Origin: Pogostemon cablin
Taxonomy: Eukaryota > Streptophyta > Magnoliopsida > Lamiales > Lamiaceae
Reading direction: 5' to 3'
DNA length: 64,000 nucleotides
NCBI GenBank assembly: GCA_023678885.1
Contig: CM042955.1
Coordinates: forward strand, 22,517,835-22,581,834
Shown: positions 11,303 to 23,144 of the stretch, piece after piece
Layout: every line of letters starts with the position of its first letter
Numbering within the stretch: position 1 is the first letter of the stretch
Made by a program: the position numbers and the translations under genes
Notes under the pieces: model-generated
Told to the model about the DNA's origin: nothing
The model's input: only the letters and a program-made list of their open reading frames with translations
Databases searched by the model: none

Positions 11303-13772
11303 ATGGCGGACAGATATATCTTGGTTCATTATAACGGGTGTTGGGATGGGTCTGCATTTATTGGTGGCGAATACTGGGCATTGAATGTACGTAAACTAGG
11401 AAGTGTCCACACGGTGTCGAGCTTGAGGAATGCAGTTAATGATTTAATTCCTGAGAAATAAGTCAAGCACGGGATTGATATAATTCGTTGTCTTATAATC
11501 AACGATATGTCTGTCCGAGAGAAGATCACAGATGACAGTGATGTATGTAGTTTGCTTTGTACCGAGCAACCCGAGGTATTTGTTATTACTAAAAAGAAAT
11601 CTGGTTCCCATCTTGATAACGAAACAGGTGGTGGTGTAGTAGGGAGTTGTTCTTCACTAGGCAAACCCGGCGAAATGGAATCTCGTAATCCAATAAATGA
11701 TGATGTCCTAAGGTGGGAAGATCCCAATAGGAGGCATGTTGGGAAGGTTGTTATCAATGACGGGAGCATAGAAAGAGGTGTTAGAGCAGATGGGGATGAC
11801 ACGGATGATTTGCTTCGAACACCAATTGGAGATGAATGTGGGTCATCTGAGAGCATACGTCGGATGCATTTCCTGCCTCTGATTCATCTGATAGTGATGG
11901 CGATCACCAAAATAACTCTAATGTGCAAATCAATATGCCTGAAAGTGTGAAAAAATAGAGTGTCCCATGTATGCCGGATTTATTTAGTGTTGAGAAAGAA
12001 ATGTTTAGTTCTTTGGATGAAAGCATAGATGGTGTAGCAAAGGATGCGACCTACGGAAGCAAAAAGGAAATGAAGTTGGTAGTTGCTATGTATAATTTGA
12101 AGTGCCGAGCTGGCTTTCGAGTGTATAGGTCCGAAAAGTGCAGGTGGTATGTGAAATGCAAAGGCAAGTCGCCTTGTGAATTTGTGTTTTGCTCCACCGG
12201 GTGGGATGAATTTTGGAGATGCACCCGCTTTGTTGGACACACATACATTAAAGACTTGAATAGGGTGAGAACAGAGACTGTGTCATCTAAGCTTCTTGGG
12301 ACTTTATACGCTAACCGTCAAACGAAGAAGTGCACGTCGATGTCTCCTTCATTAATCATTGAAGATCTAAAGACAAGATATGGCGTCTCAATATTGTATG
12401 ATCATGCTCTTTCTGTGAAGAAATGGGCGACCAATCTAATGTATGGTGATGATTCAGAGTCTTTTAAGCTGCTGCCCGGCGATATGGAAGGCATGTGATT
12501 GTAGTAGATGGTGCTCATTTGAAGGGTGGGTATAAGGAAGTGGCGTTCGTTGCAGTAACTCAGGATGTAAACCAACAAATATTCCCTCTTGCAGTAGGAG
12601 TGGGTTCTACAGAGAACAATGAAGATTGGTCATGGTTTATGATGTAGTTGTGGGGATGGCCAGATGAGTTGTTGATTATTTCGGATCAGCACAAAAGCAT
12701 ATGTCATGCAGTGAGGGTGGTATACCCAAGTGCGACACATGCATTTTACTATTACCATTTGCGCAAGCAGGTCATGATGTACGAAAAAGGCACTGTGTAA
12801 TTGTTCAAGACTGCTGCTAGAACTTACAGCAGATCCGAGTTTGAGCGGTGAGTCTAAAAATATGTACATCTAAGTATAAATGAACAGTTGTGAAATAAAT
12901 TAACGTGTTGTGTATATTATTAACTTATTCAATTCACTTGTTGAGCAGGACTATGAAAACGTTAAGCAGCATCAGGAAATTTGAAAGTCTGTATTTGAAG
13001 TTGAATGAAATAGGAGCGGAGGGGTGGTCTCGTGTGCTATGCCCTATTAGGAAATATGAATTCGTCATGAATAATGTTGCAGAGAGTTGGAACAGATGTA
13101 TTTCCTAGGCTCGTTCGCTCCCAGTGCTTTATTTCTTGGAATCAGTGAGGCACATTATCGATGGTTGGTTCACGAGTCGTCTTGAAGAGGCAGAAACAGA
13201 GACTGGACCTCTATGTCGAATCATTTCTAGTGAGTTGTCTCGTGTAGTTGAAGCATGGGATTGGAAGTCGTTTTGATTGGAGATGAGACCTACATGGTGA
13301 AGAGCACCACAAATAGTTGCATAGTAGATTTGGAAAATCGGTTATGTGACTGTGGAGTATTTCAAGCCGATATGATTCCATGCGTCCATGCGGCGGCAGC
13401 AATCTGGTTGGAGTTATTCTATAATTTATAAATACTACTTTCAGTGTTCTTTACATAGAGGAATATAGTTATGATATTTTAATTACAGCATTAAAGTAAA
13501 TGGTGTTATATTTATCTAGGTTAGCAAAGTATGATGTGAACTCCTTTGTTGGTGATTGCTACTTGAATGAGAGGGTGAAGGGAATGTGGGGTGGTTTGGT
13601 GCTCTCTGTTCCCGACCAATCTCAATGGTAGAGTTTGAGATTACATGGAGATGATGTTTGTAACCCACCTGATTGCCCAAAACAAGCTGGCATGCCTAAA
13701 AAGTCTCGGATAAAGTCAGCAAATGAGAAACATTTCAAGAAGCGGAGGCCTCAGCGCTGCAGTAGATGCAAT
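11303..13772 (+). pseudogene. Mutator-like (MuDR-type) transposase pseudogene, 5' part
   Basis: The probable start ATG is at 11303 (MADRYILVHYNGCWDG, a common MULE N-terminus). The frame meets a TAA at about 11459, shifts near 11850, and meets TAG at about 11956. It then reads the MuDR DNA-binding domain at 11971-12498 (KKEMKLVVAMYN, WYVKCKGKSPCEF, TRYGVSI). After a frameshift near 12490 comes the DDE transposase core (IVVDGAHLKGGYK, LLIISDQHKSI, HAFYYYHLRKQ) with TAG at 12646. An intron is likely at 12848-12948 (GTGAGT..GCAG). Next follow NVAESWNRCIS, a TAG at 13106-13108, and a SWIM zinc finger (CDCG..PCVHAA, 13345-13395). The terminal CCHC zinc knuckle starts (RCSRCN) and is cut at 13772 by the copia insertion. 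It is defective and cannot encode an active enzyme. The TIRs were not located. Confidence 0.85.
13768..13772. other. Target-site duplication GCAAT (left)
   Basis: The five bases GCAAT directly before the left LTR recur directly after the right LTR at 21863-21867. This is the standard signature of LTR-retrotransposon integration. Confidence 0.95.
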
Positions 13773-14973
13773 TGTTGGGCAATTGGATCGTGCGGTCCAA
13801 CGTGATCGTTAGGGTTAACAGGCAAACATAAACAGCGGAAGCGATTTAACATGATTACCGTACTTCAGGGTTGATGTAGAGTCTGAATCACTGCAGAAGA
13901 ACACCTCTTGATCTTCTGCTGTATGTCCCAAGTCAACTCTGGTGTTGGGTGGTCAACAATCCCCAGAGTTCTCTCAATCTGCTTCTCTCTAACTCACGTC
14001 AAAAGAGGCGCAGGAAGTTAGGTTTCCAGAAGTTGAGATGACTATTTATATTGGGCTACAGCAGGGACCAGGAGGAGAAATTGGGCTGGGCCTCAATTGA
14101 ATTTAATTAACCAAGCTTAGCCCAAAGCTTTTAATTAAATCCAATAATAATAATATAGTCCACTAAAATATTATTATTGCACTACCCGTCCAATCCCAAA
14201 ATTATGTTCTGGGCTCCTTCTTATTATAAGCCCGATAGTCTCCCCATGTTTAAGATATTCAATGTCCATTAATTAATTAAGTTACTGACAACTCTAATTA
14301 ATTAATATCTCGTCCGAGAGTAGTACCACTCAACCTTTTTATCATGCCGGAAATTAATCCACTTGCAAGATTTACATGATAAACTTTATGAGCTCCTCAA
14401 GGGGACATCATCAACCTATGACGGACATGGATTCCTTCTACAATCAACAGCACACCATAGATACAGCACTACTTCCCAACTCACCGAGTTTGTTGATTTA
14501 ATACATATAAATCTCACCCATTGATGAATCAAAGAAATACATACTGCCCTACGTGTCGAGGTTATTGTATAGGGATTAAGAGCACGAACTTCCATAATAA
14601 CAGAGATCAAGTTCTACTATATAGTCAGTATAAGAAGAACGATCTCAGGCGGTCCTGCTCAATACACACAAGTGCACTAATGTGATTCTATAGCCAAGAC
14701 AAGCTAATACCAAACCACACTACAACCATACCGATAGAGAGTCCCCGTCTATCTCAGTTGTGAGCATCTGTTTATACTTTATAAGGAAACCGATAATATG
14801 ATCTTCCGCGTGTTGTCGCACAACATATTATCTACAGTATAAAGTAAATGGACTATTGCATCATGCATATAAAATAAATTATAAGATGCAATCATTTGAT
14901 CAATGATTCCCATTTCAAATATTGTTATGACATTGTTCATACTAAAGCTAGACTTTTAGTATACAATCCAACA
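13773..14973 (-). repeat. 3' LTR of the copia element
   Basis: The LTR is 1,201 bp, TGTTGG..CCAACA. It differs from the right LTR by C versus T at 13858/20747 and C versus T at 14267/21156; I saw no other difference. The small minus-strand open frame at 14416-14610 is identical in both LTRs and is not treated as a gene. Confidence 0.95.
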
Positions 14974-14984
14974 ATCTCCCACTT
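14974..14984 (-). other. Polypurine tract of the copia element
   Basis: Read on the minus strand the sequence is AGTGGGAGAT directly before TGTTGG of the 3' LTR. This is the usual form of the plant copia plus-strand priming tract. Confidence 0.8.
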
Positions 14985-15129
14985 ATACTAAAAGACTATG
15001 CTGTCATGTCTTCTGCCATACATCTGATTCCTACTCCCACTTACGTGACCATTAAAAGCTCTCACCTTAAGGTCCTTGTAAATGGTTTACTAGGTCATCA
15101 TCCGATGCAATCTAGGCGACAACAACATT

Positions 15130-16965
15130 CCCCTCATCATACGATTTCTCGTAACAGGTGGTACTCGCGCTCCATGTGTTTAATTGCCTTATGGACTTGT
15201 GATTTCTTCAAGTTTGCAACTGCACCAATATCATCAATGTAAATTGTGATTACCTTGGGCAAACTTAGAAACACTTCAAAGTCCATCATGAAGTCTCTAG
15301 AGTCATATAGATACTTTGGCTGCCTCATAGGCTCCAATTTATCATCTTTCCATGATGGAGTCCGGAGTTTGAAATATATTTCTATATAACACTCCTCCAC
15401 ATTATGACTCTACTTCCTAAAATTAAACACATAACCTTTGAGGAGAATTTACTGCCGTCCAATCTGACTAAAAATCTGAATCTACGTAATCCACAAGAAG
15501 CAGTGAATCTGTCCAGTAAGTGTATATATGATAACCAGTCCTTCTCAGGCACTTCATATATATCTTACCACAGTTCATCATTCTTGTTCCGGGCTACGTT
15601 GATACCCACTGTTCATGCATTCAGCAAAACAAATATCCAATCTCGTTCATAGCATTCTTTAGATTAAGCTTCCTTATTCGCCGAAGCATAAGGAACCGCT
15701 TTCATCTACTATATCTACTTCTTGTGTCTCTAAGACACATTCATTTAGATAAATTTACATGCTAAACGAGTATGGACTGTATCATTTTATGAAACTTGAG
15801 ATAAGCATAACATCCTTTCTTGTGATCCGTATTACCGTGATCAAAAGGATGTATTTTGCCTTTCTTAAGTCCTTCATCACTACCGCTTTATTAATCATAC
15901 CCATACGCCCGATAATACTCTTTCATTGTCTCCAATGAGCAATATACTATCTACGTATAGTACAAGAATTACCACCACGTTTCCGTCACTCTTTACAATA
16001 CACAAGATACATCCGCTCATTGAATAAATCCATATCTATGGATTTCCTTTTCAAAACAGATGTTTCACAATCTCAAAGCTTGGTTTAGTCCATTGATGGA
16101 CACCTATAAGCTTACTATTAAAATGCACTTAGCCCTTTGCAATGAATTATTTTGATTGCTCCACATAGATGTTTTCCTCAAGACTTCCAATCAGGAAAGC
16201 TGTCTTGACATCTATTTGATGTTCCTCATAATTCAATATGAGCAGCAAAATTTAAAAGAATCTGGATCAACTAAGCATAGCTACAAGCGAACAGGTTTTC
16301 TCATAATCGAACCATTTCTTTCTGAGTACACCTTTTCGCAACAAGCTTTGCTTCCAAGGTTTTCACCTTACCGTATGATCCTCTTTTATTTCATCATTCA
16401 TTACAACTTACTAAGATTCCGCATTTTAATCTTGTAGTGCTAAGTCGTATCCGTGGGATAATACCATATTTACTAGGGACCAAGTCTCACGACTCTCCCA
16501 AAATATATATTTTACGAGTTGTCGAACAACCCTCCCACTACGACAAGGTACTACATGTAATTGTGTATCAGATGTGACACGCGTTGCAGTTTACCTTGTG
16601 GCATATCCTCTTGTACACTTGGTACTTATACTTAGTGTTTTCTCTCTCATTTCCTTTAGAACAACTTATACATGGGCTTGTGATTTATTACATAGTCCTT
16701 TTCCAAAAAATCTAGTGTTTGTGTTGACAATCACCCTTCGATCTTTTGGACTAAATAAATCACTCTCCATTTTTCTAGGATATCCCATATACAGACAAAC
16801 GTTTTACGAATTACTGTATCTAGGGCATATCCATAAAATGAATTTAATTATTCCAAATAATTCATCATCTATCTAATCATAACCATAAGAGCTAATTCCT
16901 TCTATCCACCACACCATTCAGCTGGGGTATGCCCGGCGTAGTCAATTTGAGATTTAATCTCAACT
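15130..16965 (-). pseudogene. Copia pol relic: integrase C-terminal part, reverse transcriptase, RNase H
   Basis: From right to left (5' to 3'), about 16920-16955 reads TPGIPQLNGVVDRRN followed by a TAG, which corresponds to the TPQQNGVAERRN block of copia integrase. About 16140-16215 reads QIDVKTAFLIGSLEENIY, the first conserved RT block. About 15920-15971 reads LYVDSILLIGDNE, in which the second catalytic Asp of the YVDD box is Ser. At 15137-15400, ITIYIDDIGAVANLKKSQVH followed by REYHLLREIV corresponds to RNase H, with the usual CDN changed to IDD. Frameshifts and stops separate the blocks. The enzyme would be inactive even if translated. Confidence 0.8.
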
Positions 16966-19500
16966 TCTGATTAAAAGCTCCTAACTATCCCTTGAGGTAT
17001 TCGCCATCACGATTAAATCGTAATGACTTAATATATTTTCCATGACGCTTCACTGTACCAGCCTTTCAATTCTTGAATTAATCCAAGAATTTAGACATGC
17101 AGTGCATCATATAAATATATCGGTTTCCAGAATAATCTTTGAATATTCATAACCACCTCTCGCCTGGGTAATATTAGGTTCGCTTGAATCAGAATGAACT
17201 AATTCCAACATATATATCTTTGGCTCTACACCCCACAGCCTTGAAAAGGCAGTTAATCATTTTTACTTCCAAGTAAGACTCGCAAGTCCGATAGTTTCCA
17301 CTTCAGATAAACCTTACGGTCTATCGGCTATCAACTTTTGAATCCTACTCAAGTAAAATGAACTAATCTTAGATGCCAAATGTATGTTTAGTTCATTTCC
17401 GAAGGTTCCTTTCTCTTACTAATATTAGAAGATGCATTATTTAATTACTATTTATTGCATCTGTGGGATGTACATGATTCAAGAGTATACTTTTAATCCA
17501 CCAACGTACTTTAACGGATTATAGCCTCATTCCTCATTATTATGACCATGTCATTTAAATGAAATGAAGTATGCATCCGTTAATACATAGAAACCGAAAT
17601 TAAATTCTTTCTATGAAACGTACGTAAAGACAATTTCTCATAATCAATTGATAATTCTTATCATGAGATAAATAAACAACTCCCACTGCAATAGCCACTA
17701 CCTTCGTAATTTTACCCATGTCATAACTATCTTATCCTCACTTAGTAATAAACATTTAGTGATTCCAGTATCTACACACTTCGTGTTAATAGATGCCATC
17801 ACTAATCATGTTTAAACAACTAGTGAATAAGATATTGAACTTATTCACTTTATGATGAAAATGGCTTTCCTTTGCCACATGTTTTGTCAGAAGTTTCCCA
17901 CCATATACATCCTCTAGTATTTCAGGTAGAACTTTCTCAAAACATCAAGGCTAAACATGGAGAATAAAATTGATCTAGGTTTCCCTTTCAATTTATACTC
18001 CAAGCTTTTCCAATTCATTCATCAAATTCTATCATGATCTTGCGCCTTTTAAATTACTCAAGTATCTGAAGAGTTACATAAGTTCATCATATTTATATGA
18101 TCCTCTCATCTCTTCACTAAAGACTTTAATAGGCATCATGAGCCGTCCTTTGAGAGAACACACTTGTATTTTCTTAAGCAGTAATTTTCAAAACCACGAT
18201 TCTTTTCTAATCAACTAATTTGGACAAGTAAATATAATGTCTTTTAGTTAACAATTAGTGAGATAATACCATTCGAAATTCAGAGAATCACAAATAAATA
18301 TACTGATCAAAACTTCGAATTTTATCCTTTTATATTGTTTCCCTCAAAACAATATAAAATAAAATTCACCGACATCTCAAGCACCGTGAGTCTGCAAGCC
18401 ACGTTAGTGTGGACGTTTACAAACCCGAACATTTACAAGAGAAGGTTTTACCCATTAATTTCATTTGTCAACCTAACTTTATGACAAAATAATTAATAGT
18501 CGGTTACTCTTTAGCCATGCAAATAATAGCAGTGACTCCGTTGGGGAGGATACTAATTATTTACACCTAAGTGTACACCATTATTTGATCCCAAGTCCAC
18601 TGCGCGAGCTTATGTGCCTTACAGTTGGAGAAGTACACACGCGCTCGGTTAGCTTCCTACAATCATCAATTATAAGTTTGTACCAGTGTACCGCACACAA
18701 ACTCATCCGTTAGGGAGGAAGGCCTATGCCAACACGCAAGTTTATGTGCCACATTACAAACAATAATTATTTATGAAGTCTGTACCAGTGATCCGTGAAT
18801 AAACTCATCCGTTAGGGAGGAAGGCCTATGCCAACACGCAAGTTTACTCACATCACTTACAAACCAATAATGGAGGCCGCGGGAATTTATTACCAATCCC
18901 CTCTCCCACTTAGTTATTTAATTACCGAGGGTTTTAACATGCATATAATATTCCAGAATAAAATATACAACTTAGACATGCTTCTATTAACAGCAATTTA
19001 AATAAATAAATCACATAGAACATGTATGTCACATATACAACAATAATTGACAATTAAATCAATTAATCAGTTATATAACATTAATTAATTGCATAATAAA
19101 TAGTGGATCAATTAAATGGGCCCTAGAGCAACAAATAAGCACAAAATGAGCAGCAGACTAATTTAATTAATCATGCTCATTATCTATGGCCCATAATCTT
19201 AGCCCAAAACTAAATTAAATCCACCAAGCCCACTAGCACAAAATTAGCCCATTAATAAATAACTAATTTATCATGTTTGGCCCATTACACACAATTAATT
19301 AAAACCAGCAATAACAAATGGTCCAACAGCCCATTACCATTTAATTAAAATTTGGGCCCAACAGCCCAAAACCAAATTAAATAAATGAGCAGCCCATTAA
19401 TTTATTACTGATTTGGGCCCAACAACCATATTAATAAAATATGGGCCCAGCAGGGAGTAAGGCATCAAGCCCAAACAAAGAGCCCATGAACAACTGAATA
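16966..19500 (-). other. Copia internal region without recognisable gag
   Basis: Gag and protease would be expected here, but I find no clear nucleocapsid CCHC box or protease motif in any minus-strand frame. A 66-bp direct repeat is present at about 18681-18746 and 18781-18846, sharing CTCATCCGTTAGGGAGGAAG and GCCTATGCCAACACGCAAG. A degenerate third version (CTCCGTTGGGGAGGA) lies near 18536. The segment from 19080 to 19500 is unusually rich in GCCCA/TGGGC phrases. Confidence 0.5.
18681..18846. repeat. Short direct repeat pair in the copia leader/gag region
   Basis: Two copies of about 66 bp start 100 bp apart. Both begin TGTACCAGTG and contain GTTAGGGAGGAAGGCC and CCAACACGCAAGTTTA. The intervening sequence is unrelated AT-rich DNA. 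Confidence 0.75.
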
Positions 19501-19504
19501 AAAA

Positions 19505-20440
19505 ATGGGCCCTCAGAAGCTGCAACCGAGCCCTAAAACTACTCCCATCCGCCGCCTGCCAGCATACGCCGCCCGCTGCTGCAGCCGGCTGCCGCGCTCG
19601 CACACGCCAGCCACCTGCCGCCGATCGCCGCTCGTCTGGAATGAGCCGCCATCCAGCCGCCCGACAACGAGCACCAGCGATCCGCCGTGCATCCTTTCAT
19701 CTTCAATCGGCAGCATCCACGGTCGCCGGCTATCGCGCCTACATCCCTCGAGAATGGAGCTGCCGTCTAGCGCGCCGTGACCGGAATGTCACTGAACGTC
19801 AGACACCGCTAGCCATCCACCGCGTAACCCTCTGTCCAGGTCTGTCGCCGCTGACTCCCCATTCGATGACCACCGTCCCTGTCCAGATATCTGAACATCA
19901 GTCGCTTTCGAGCGAGCCTGACTCAGTCCCGTTCGCGACTGCCCAGAACGCAGCGCCCATCGTCTCGCTCGGAATCTGATGCAGCGACTCACGTCTTCGA
20001 CCAGGTCAACTTGAGTCTCGTTCAGATCGCTCCCGAACGCCGGTCAGCAGCATTTATCGCTGCCATCACGAATCATCGCGCCGCAACTGATTTGATGCTG
20101 CTGCCACGCCGGATCCAGCAGCTGACCGTGAACTCCCGCCGCGAGGCTCACCGTCCATGTTCGAAGACTCCCAGAACCGGCTGTCGATTCGACGAGAAAA
20201 GCAGTCTGCGATCTCAATATTTCATCTGTCAGCCGCATCCACATCAGGCCTTGCCGTCGTCATCAGCCAGCCCGCAACGACAATTTCCGGCGTGATGCGA
20301 CGCCAACAGCGCAGCCGCCAGCTTTCGTCAGTCCAGATTGAACCATCACCAGCCCGTCAATGGTCGTGGAAACTCCATCTTACAGCCTTTGCCAAGGCGT
20401 ACGTACGTCTCGGGTCGGTTGTGTGTGTATGATGTCCCGG
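19505..20440 (-). other. GC-rich 5' leader segment of the copia element
   Basis: Between the primer-binding site and the expected gag lies about 0.9 kb of GC- and CpG-rich DNA that contrasts with the AT-rich element and host. Several overlapping open frames exist on both strands, but none has a recognisable domain, and they look like composition effects. It may be an untranslated leader or a captured host fragment. Confidence 0.45.
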
Positions 20441-20647
20441 GATTGTGCATCGTATACAGGCAGATAAAGAAAATAGGGTTACATGATAATACACAATTAT
20501 ACAATCCCTAATATCAAGCCTTCCAACGAATCGATAATAAACACATGAGAAGCTCAAAAAAAATGTGATTAAATCCAGATTATACCATATAATCAAATAA
20601 TCACAAAAACCCCTACCTTACGTCTCACGTTTCACCACGAAACCAAC

Positions 20648-20659
20648 GCTCTGATACCA
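20648..20659 (-). other. Primer-binding site (initiator tRNA-Met type)
   Basis: Read on the minus strand, TGGTATCAGAGC lies two bases inside the end of the 5' LTR. It matches the 12-nt complement of the plant initiator methionine tRNA 3' end used by most plant copia elements, and it fixes the element's orientation. Confidence 0.9.
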
Positions 20660-20661
20660 AT

Positions 20662-21862
20662 TGTTGGGCAATTGGATCGTGCGGTCCAACGTGATCGTTA
20701 GGGTTAACAGGCAAACATAAACAGCGGAAGCGATTTAACATGATTATCGTACTTCAGGGTTGATGTAGAGTCTGAATCACTGCAGAAGAACACCTCTTGA
20801 TCTTCTGCTGTATGTCCCAAGTCAACTCTGGTGTTGGGTGGTCAACAATCCCCAGAGTTCTCTCAATCTGCTTCTCTCTAACTCACGTCAAAAGAGGCGC
20901 AGGAAGTTAGGTTTCCAGAAGTTGAGATGACTATTTATATTGGGCTACAGCAGGGACCAGGAGGAGAAATTGGGCTGGGCCTCAATTGAATTTAATTAAC
21001 CAAGCTTAGCCCAAAGCTTTTAATTAAATCCAATAATAATAATATAGTCCACTAAAATATTATTATTGCACTACCCGTCCAATCCCAAAATTATGTTCTG
21101 GGCTCCTTCTTATTATAAGCCCGATAGTCTCCCCATGTTTAAGATATTCAATGTCTATTAATTAATTAAGTTACTGACAACTCTAATTAATTAATATCTC
21201 GTCCGAGAGTAGTACCACTCAACCTTTTTATCATGCCGGAAATTAATCCACTTGCAAGATTTACATGATAAACTTTATGAGCTCCTCAAGGGGACATCAT
21301 CAACCTATGACGGACATGGATTCCTTCTACAATCAACAGCACACCATAGATACAGCACTACTTCCCAACTCACCGAGTTTGTTGATTTAATACATATAAA
21401 TCTCACCCATTGATGAATCAAAGAAATACATACTGCCCTACGTGTCGAGGTTATTGTATAGGGATTAAGAGCACGAACTTCCATAATAACAGAGATCAAG
21501 TTCTACTATATAGTCAGTATAAGAAGAACGATCTCAGGCGGTCCTGCTCAATACACACAAGTGCACTAATGTGATTCTATAGCCAAGACAAGCTAATACC
21601 AAACCACACTACAACCATACCGATAGAGAGTCCCCGTCTATCTCAGTTGTGAGCATCTGTTTATACTTTATAAGGAAACCGATAATATGATCTTCCGCGT
21701 GTTGTCGCACAACATATTATCTACAGTATAAAGTAAATGGACTATTGCATCATGCATATAAAATAAATTATAAGATGCAATCATTTGATCAATGATTCCC
21801 ATTTCAAATATTGTTATGACATTGTTCATACTAAAGCTAGACTTTTAGTATACAATCCAACA
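20662..21862 (-). repeat. 5' LTR of the copia element
   Basis: The LTR is 1,201 bp and nearly identical to 13773-14973. As the 5' LTR of a minus-strand element it would carry the promoter. The minus-strand open frame at 21305-21499 is the counterpart of the one in the other LTR. Confidence 0.95.
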
Positions 21863-21921
21863 GCAATGACAGCGGTCACAACATGAGTACCTGTACTTCC
21901 CACCGAATTAATGAAAAGTAA
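21863..21921 (+). pseudogene. MULE transposase pseudogene, 3' end after the copia insertion
   Basis: GCAAT (21863-21867) is the second TSD copy. Reading on from the left part, GACAGCGGTCAC continues the zinc knuckle so that Cys-X2-Cys upstream pairs with X4-His-X4-Cys here (NDSGHNMSTC), and the frame ends at TAA 21919-21921. This continuity confirms that the two halves were one gene before the insertion. Confidence 0.9.
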
Positions 21922-22631
21922 CTCAACGACCAATATTTGAGGGTAGCTGGACATATAAGTGATATCATGAAAAATTTAAGTTACAATTATTTTTATAAGA
22001 TGGCGAACATGTTGATTAGATTAGGGTCCGTAGAGTGCGATCCTTGATGAGTTATTCATATTGATTGGTTGTTGTGTATCACCTGGTGATGTTACTTTGA
22101 TGTGATTTTTATTTGTTAAGTTGTTTCAATTAAGATTGTTTAATGAAGTTGTTATTTTAGGGTTTATATACTTATGACGGAGTACAACTACATGTAGGGG
22201 TTATACATGGAGGTTTCCAATTTTAATTAATATAGGGTTTTAGTTAAAATACATGTAGTATTCATTGTTTGTACCTCCACTTAAATTAATATAGGTTATA
22301 TTTGTTTATTGTCAAAACGGTGAAAACCATGAAGTAGCTCCTCCTACATTCACACATTATCCATTATATACTGGGAACAGAAGCCCTACATTGGGTATGA
22401 AATACTAATGGATATTAGTGCAAAATAAACATTCCAAAAAAAATGTTGGATCTAGAGCAACCATCATTCAACAAAACAACCTCCATTTAAGAACTCAATT
22501 ACCCTACTCCAGTTAACAACTCCAGCACCCTAAACCACTAAAAATCAAAGCCCATAAACCCCAACATCACACATCAAAACAACCTCCATTAACCCATTCC
22601 GTTTCCCAAATCCATTTACTCCAACAAGTCA
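21922..22631. other. Non-coding between the MULE relic and the GRF gene
   Basis: No gene is seen. The DNA is AT-rich. The MULE right terminus may lie here, but no inverted partner to its left side was found. The final 200 bases would include the 3' UTR of the minus-strand GRF gene. Confidence 0.35.
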
Positions 22632-23144
22632 TCAGTGCATCATCTTTGTAGAACACAAGATAGCCACAAATAAAACCCAAGATCCAATAAGTGCAATCAT
22701 CATATACTTTCCATATCTCTCGATGTTTTTTCGTTCGTTATCCATTTCATTTTTTTCCTTCAATAGAAGGAGAATTATAGACTTTGCTCTTGGAGGCACT
22801 GGAGGATCGACCCATTCGAAATAATTACATCCACCACCATTTCGCTGCAGTAAAAGAGTGATTAACATTAACACATCCAACATTATACGTATATATCTTA
22901 TACTTTCGAATTGTACTTATATAAGTATTAAATTTGTAACCTGCCATGCTCGACACTCGTAGAATCGTCGGCCCGGATTCACTTCAGTCCAAGAAGTTTG
23001 CAACTTTGCATTTGTACCACAATAGCAGGCCGTAAACCTTACCCATCCTAATGCAAATGACGACGAATCCGTGGATGATATCCCCTCCTGATGTAAATTG
23101 ACGAATTGAGTGAGCTGTTGGTGGATAAGAGAGTTAGGATTCAT
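22632..23144 (-). CDS. Small GRF-type zinc-finger protein with C-terminal membrane segment
   Basis: Two exons on the minus strand, 23144-22941 and 22844-22632, join in phase across a 96-bp intron (CAG/GTTACA..CTGCAG) to give 138 residues with no internal stop. A zf-GRF domain occupies about residues 36-80: CYCG (Cys40, Cys42), TSWT, NPGRRFYEC (Cys64) and GGGCNYFEWVD (Cys74). A charged, coiled-coil-like stretch (KEKNEMDNERKNIERYGK) precedes a hydrophobic segment at about 115-133 (MMIALIGSWVLFVAILCS), predicting a tail-anchored membrane protein. GRF fingers bind single-stranded nucleic acid in better-known proteins. Small GRF-plus-TM proteins are common in plants, often beside transposons, and their function is unknown. 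I chose ATG 23144; an in-frame ATG 14 codons upstream (23186) is also possible. This is the only intact gene in the transposon-rich left two thirds. Confidence 0.7.

Larger units (their letters stand above)
13773..21862 (-). mobile_element. Complete Ty1/copia LTR retrotransposon, minus orientation
   Basis: The element spans 8,090 bp with two 1,201-bp LTRs beginning TGTTGG and ending CCAACA. It has a 5-bp TSD (GCAAT), a tRNA-iMet-type primer-binding site next to the right LTR, and a purine-rich tract next to the left LTR. Transcription would therefore run right to left. Relics of integrase, reverse transcriptase and RNase H occur in copia order (IN before RT) at 16950, 16200-15920 and 15400-15137. 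Stops and frameshifts break all of them. Only two differences separate the LTRs, so the insertion is young although the coding region is decayed. It lies within the zinc-knuckle codons of the MULE gene. Confidence 0.95.

Noticed and set aside
14416..14610. 64-codon frame, repeated identically at 21305-21499
   Set aside because: It lies in both LTRs and is duplicated only because the LTRs are; no motif is present.
19397..20596. Cluster of overlapping open frames of 66-112 codons on both strands
   Set aside because: They overlap each other in GC-rich copia leader DNA and show no domain; composition explains them.
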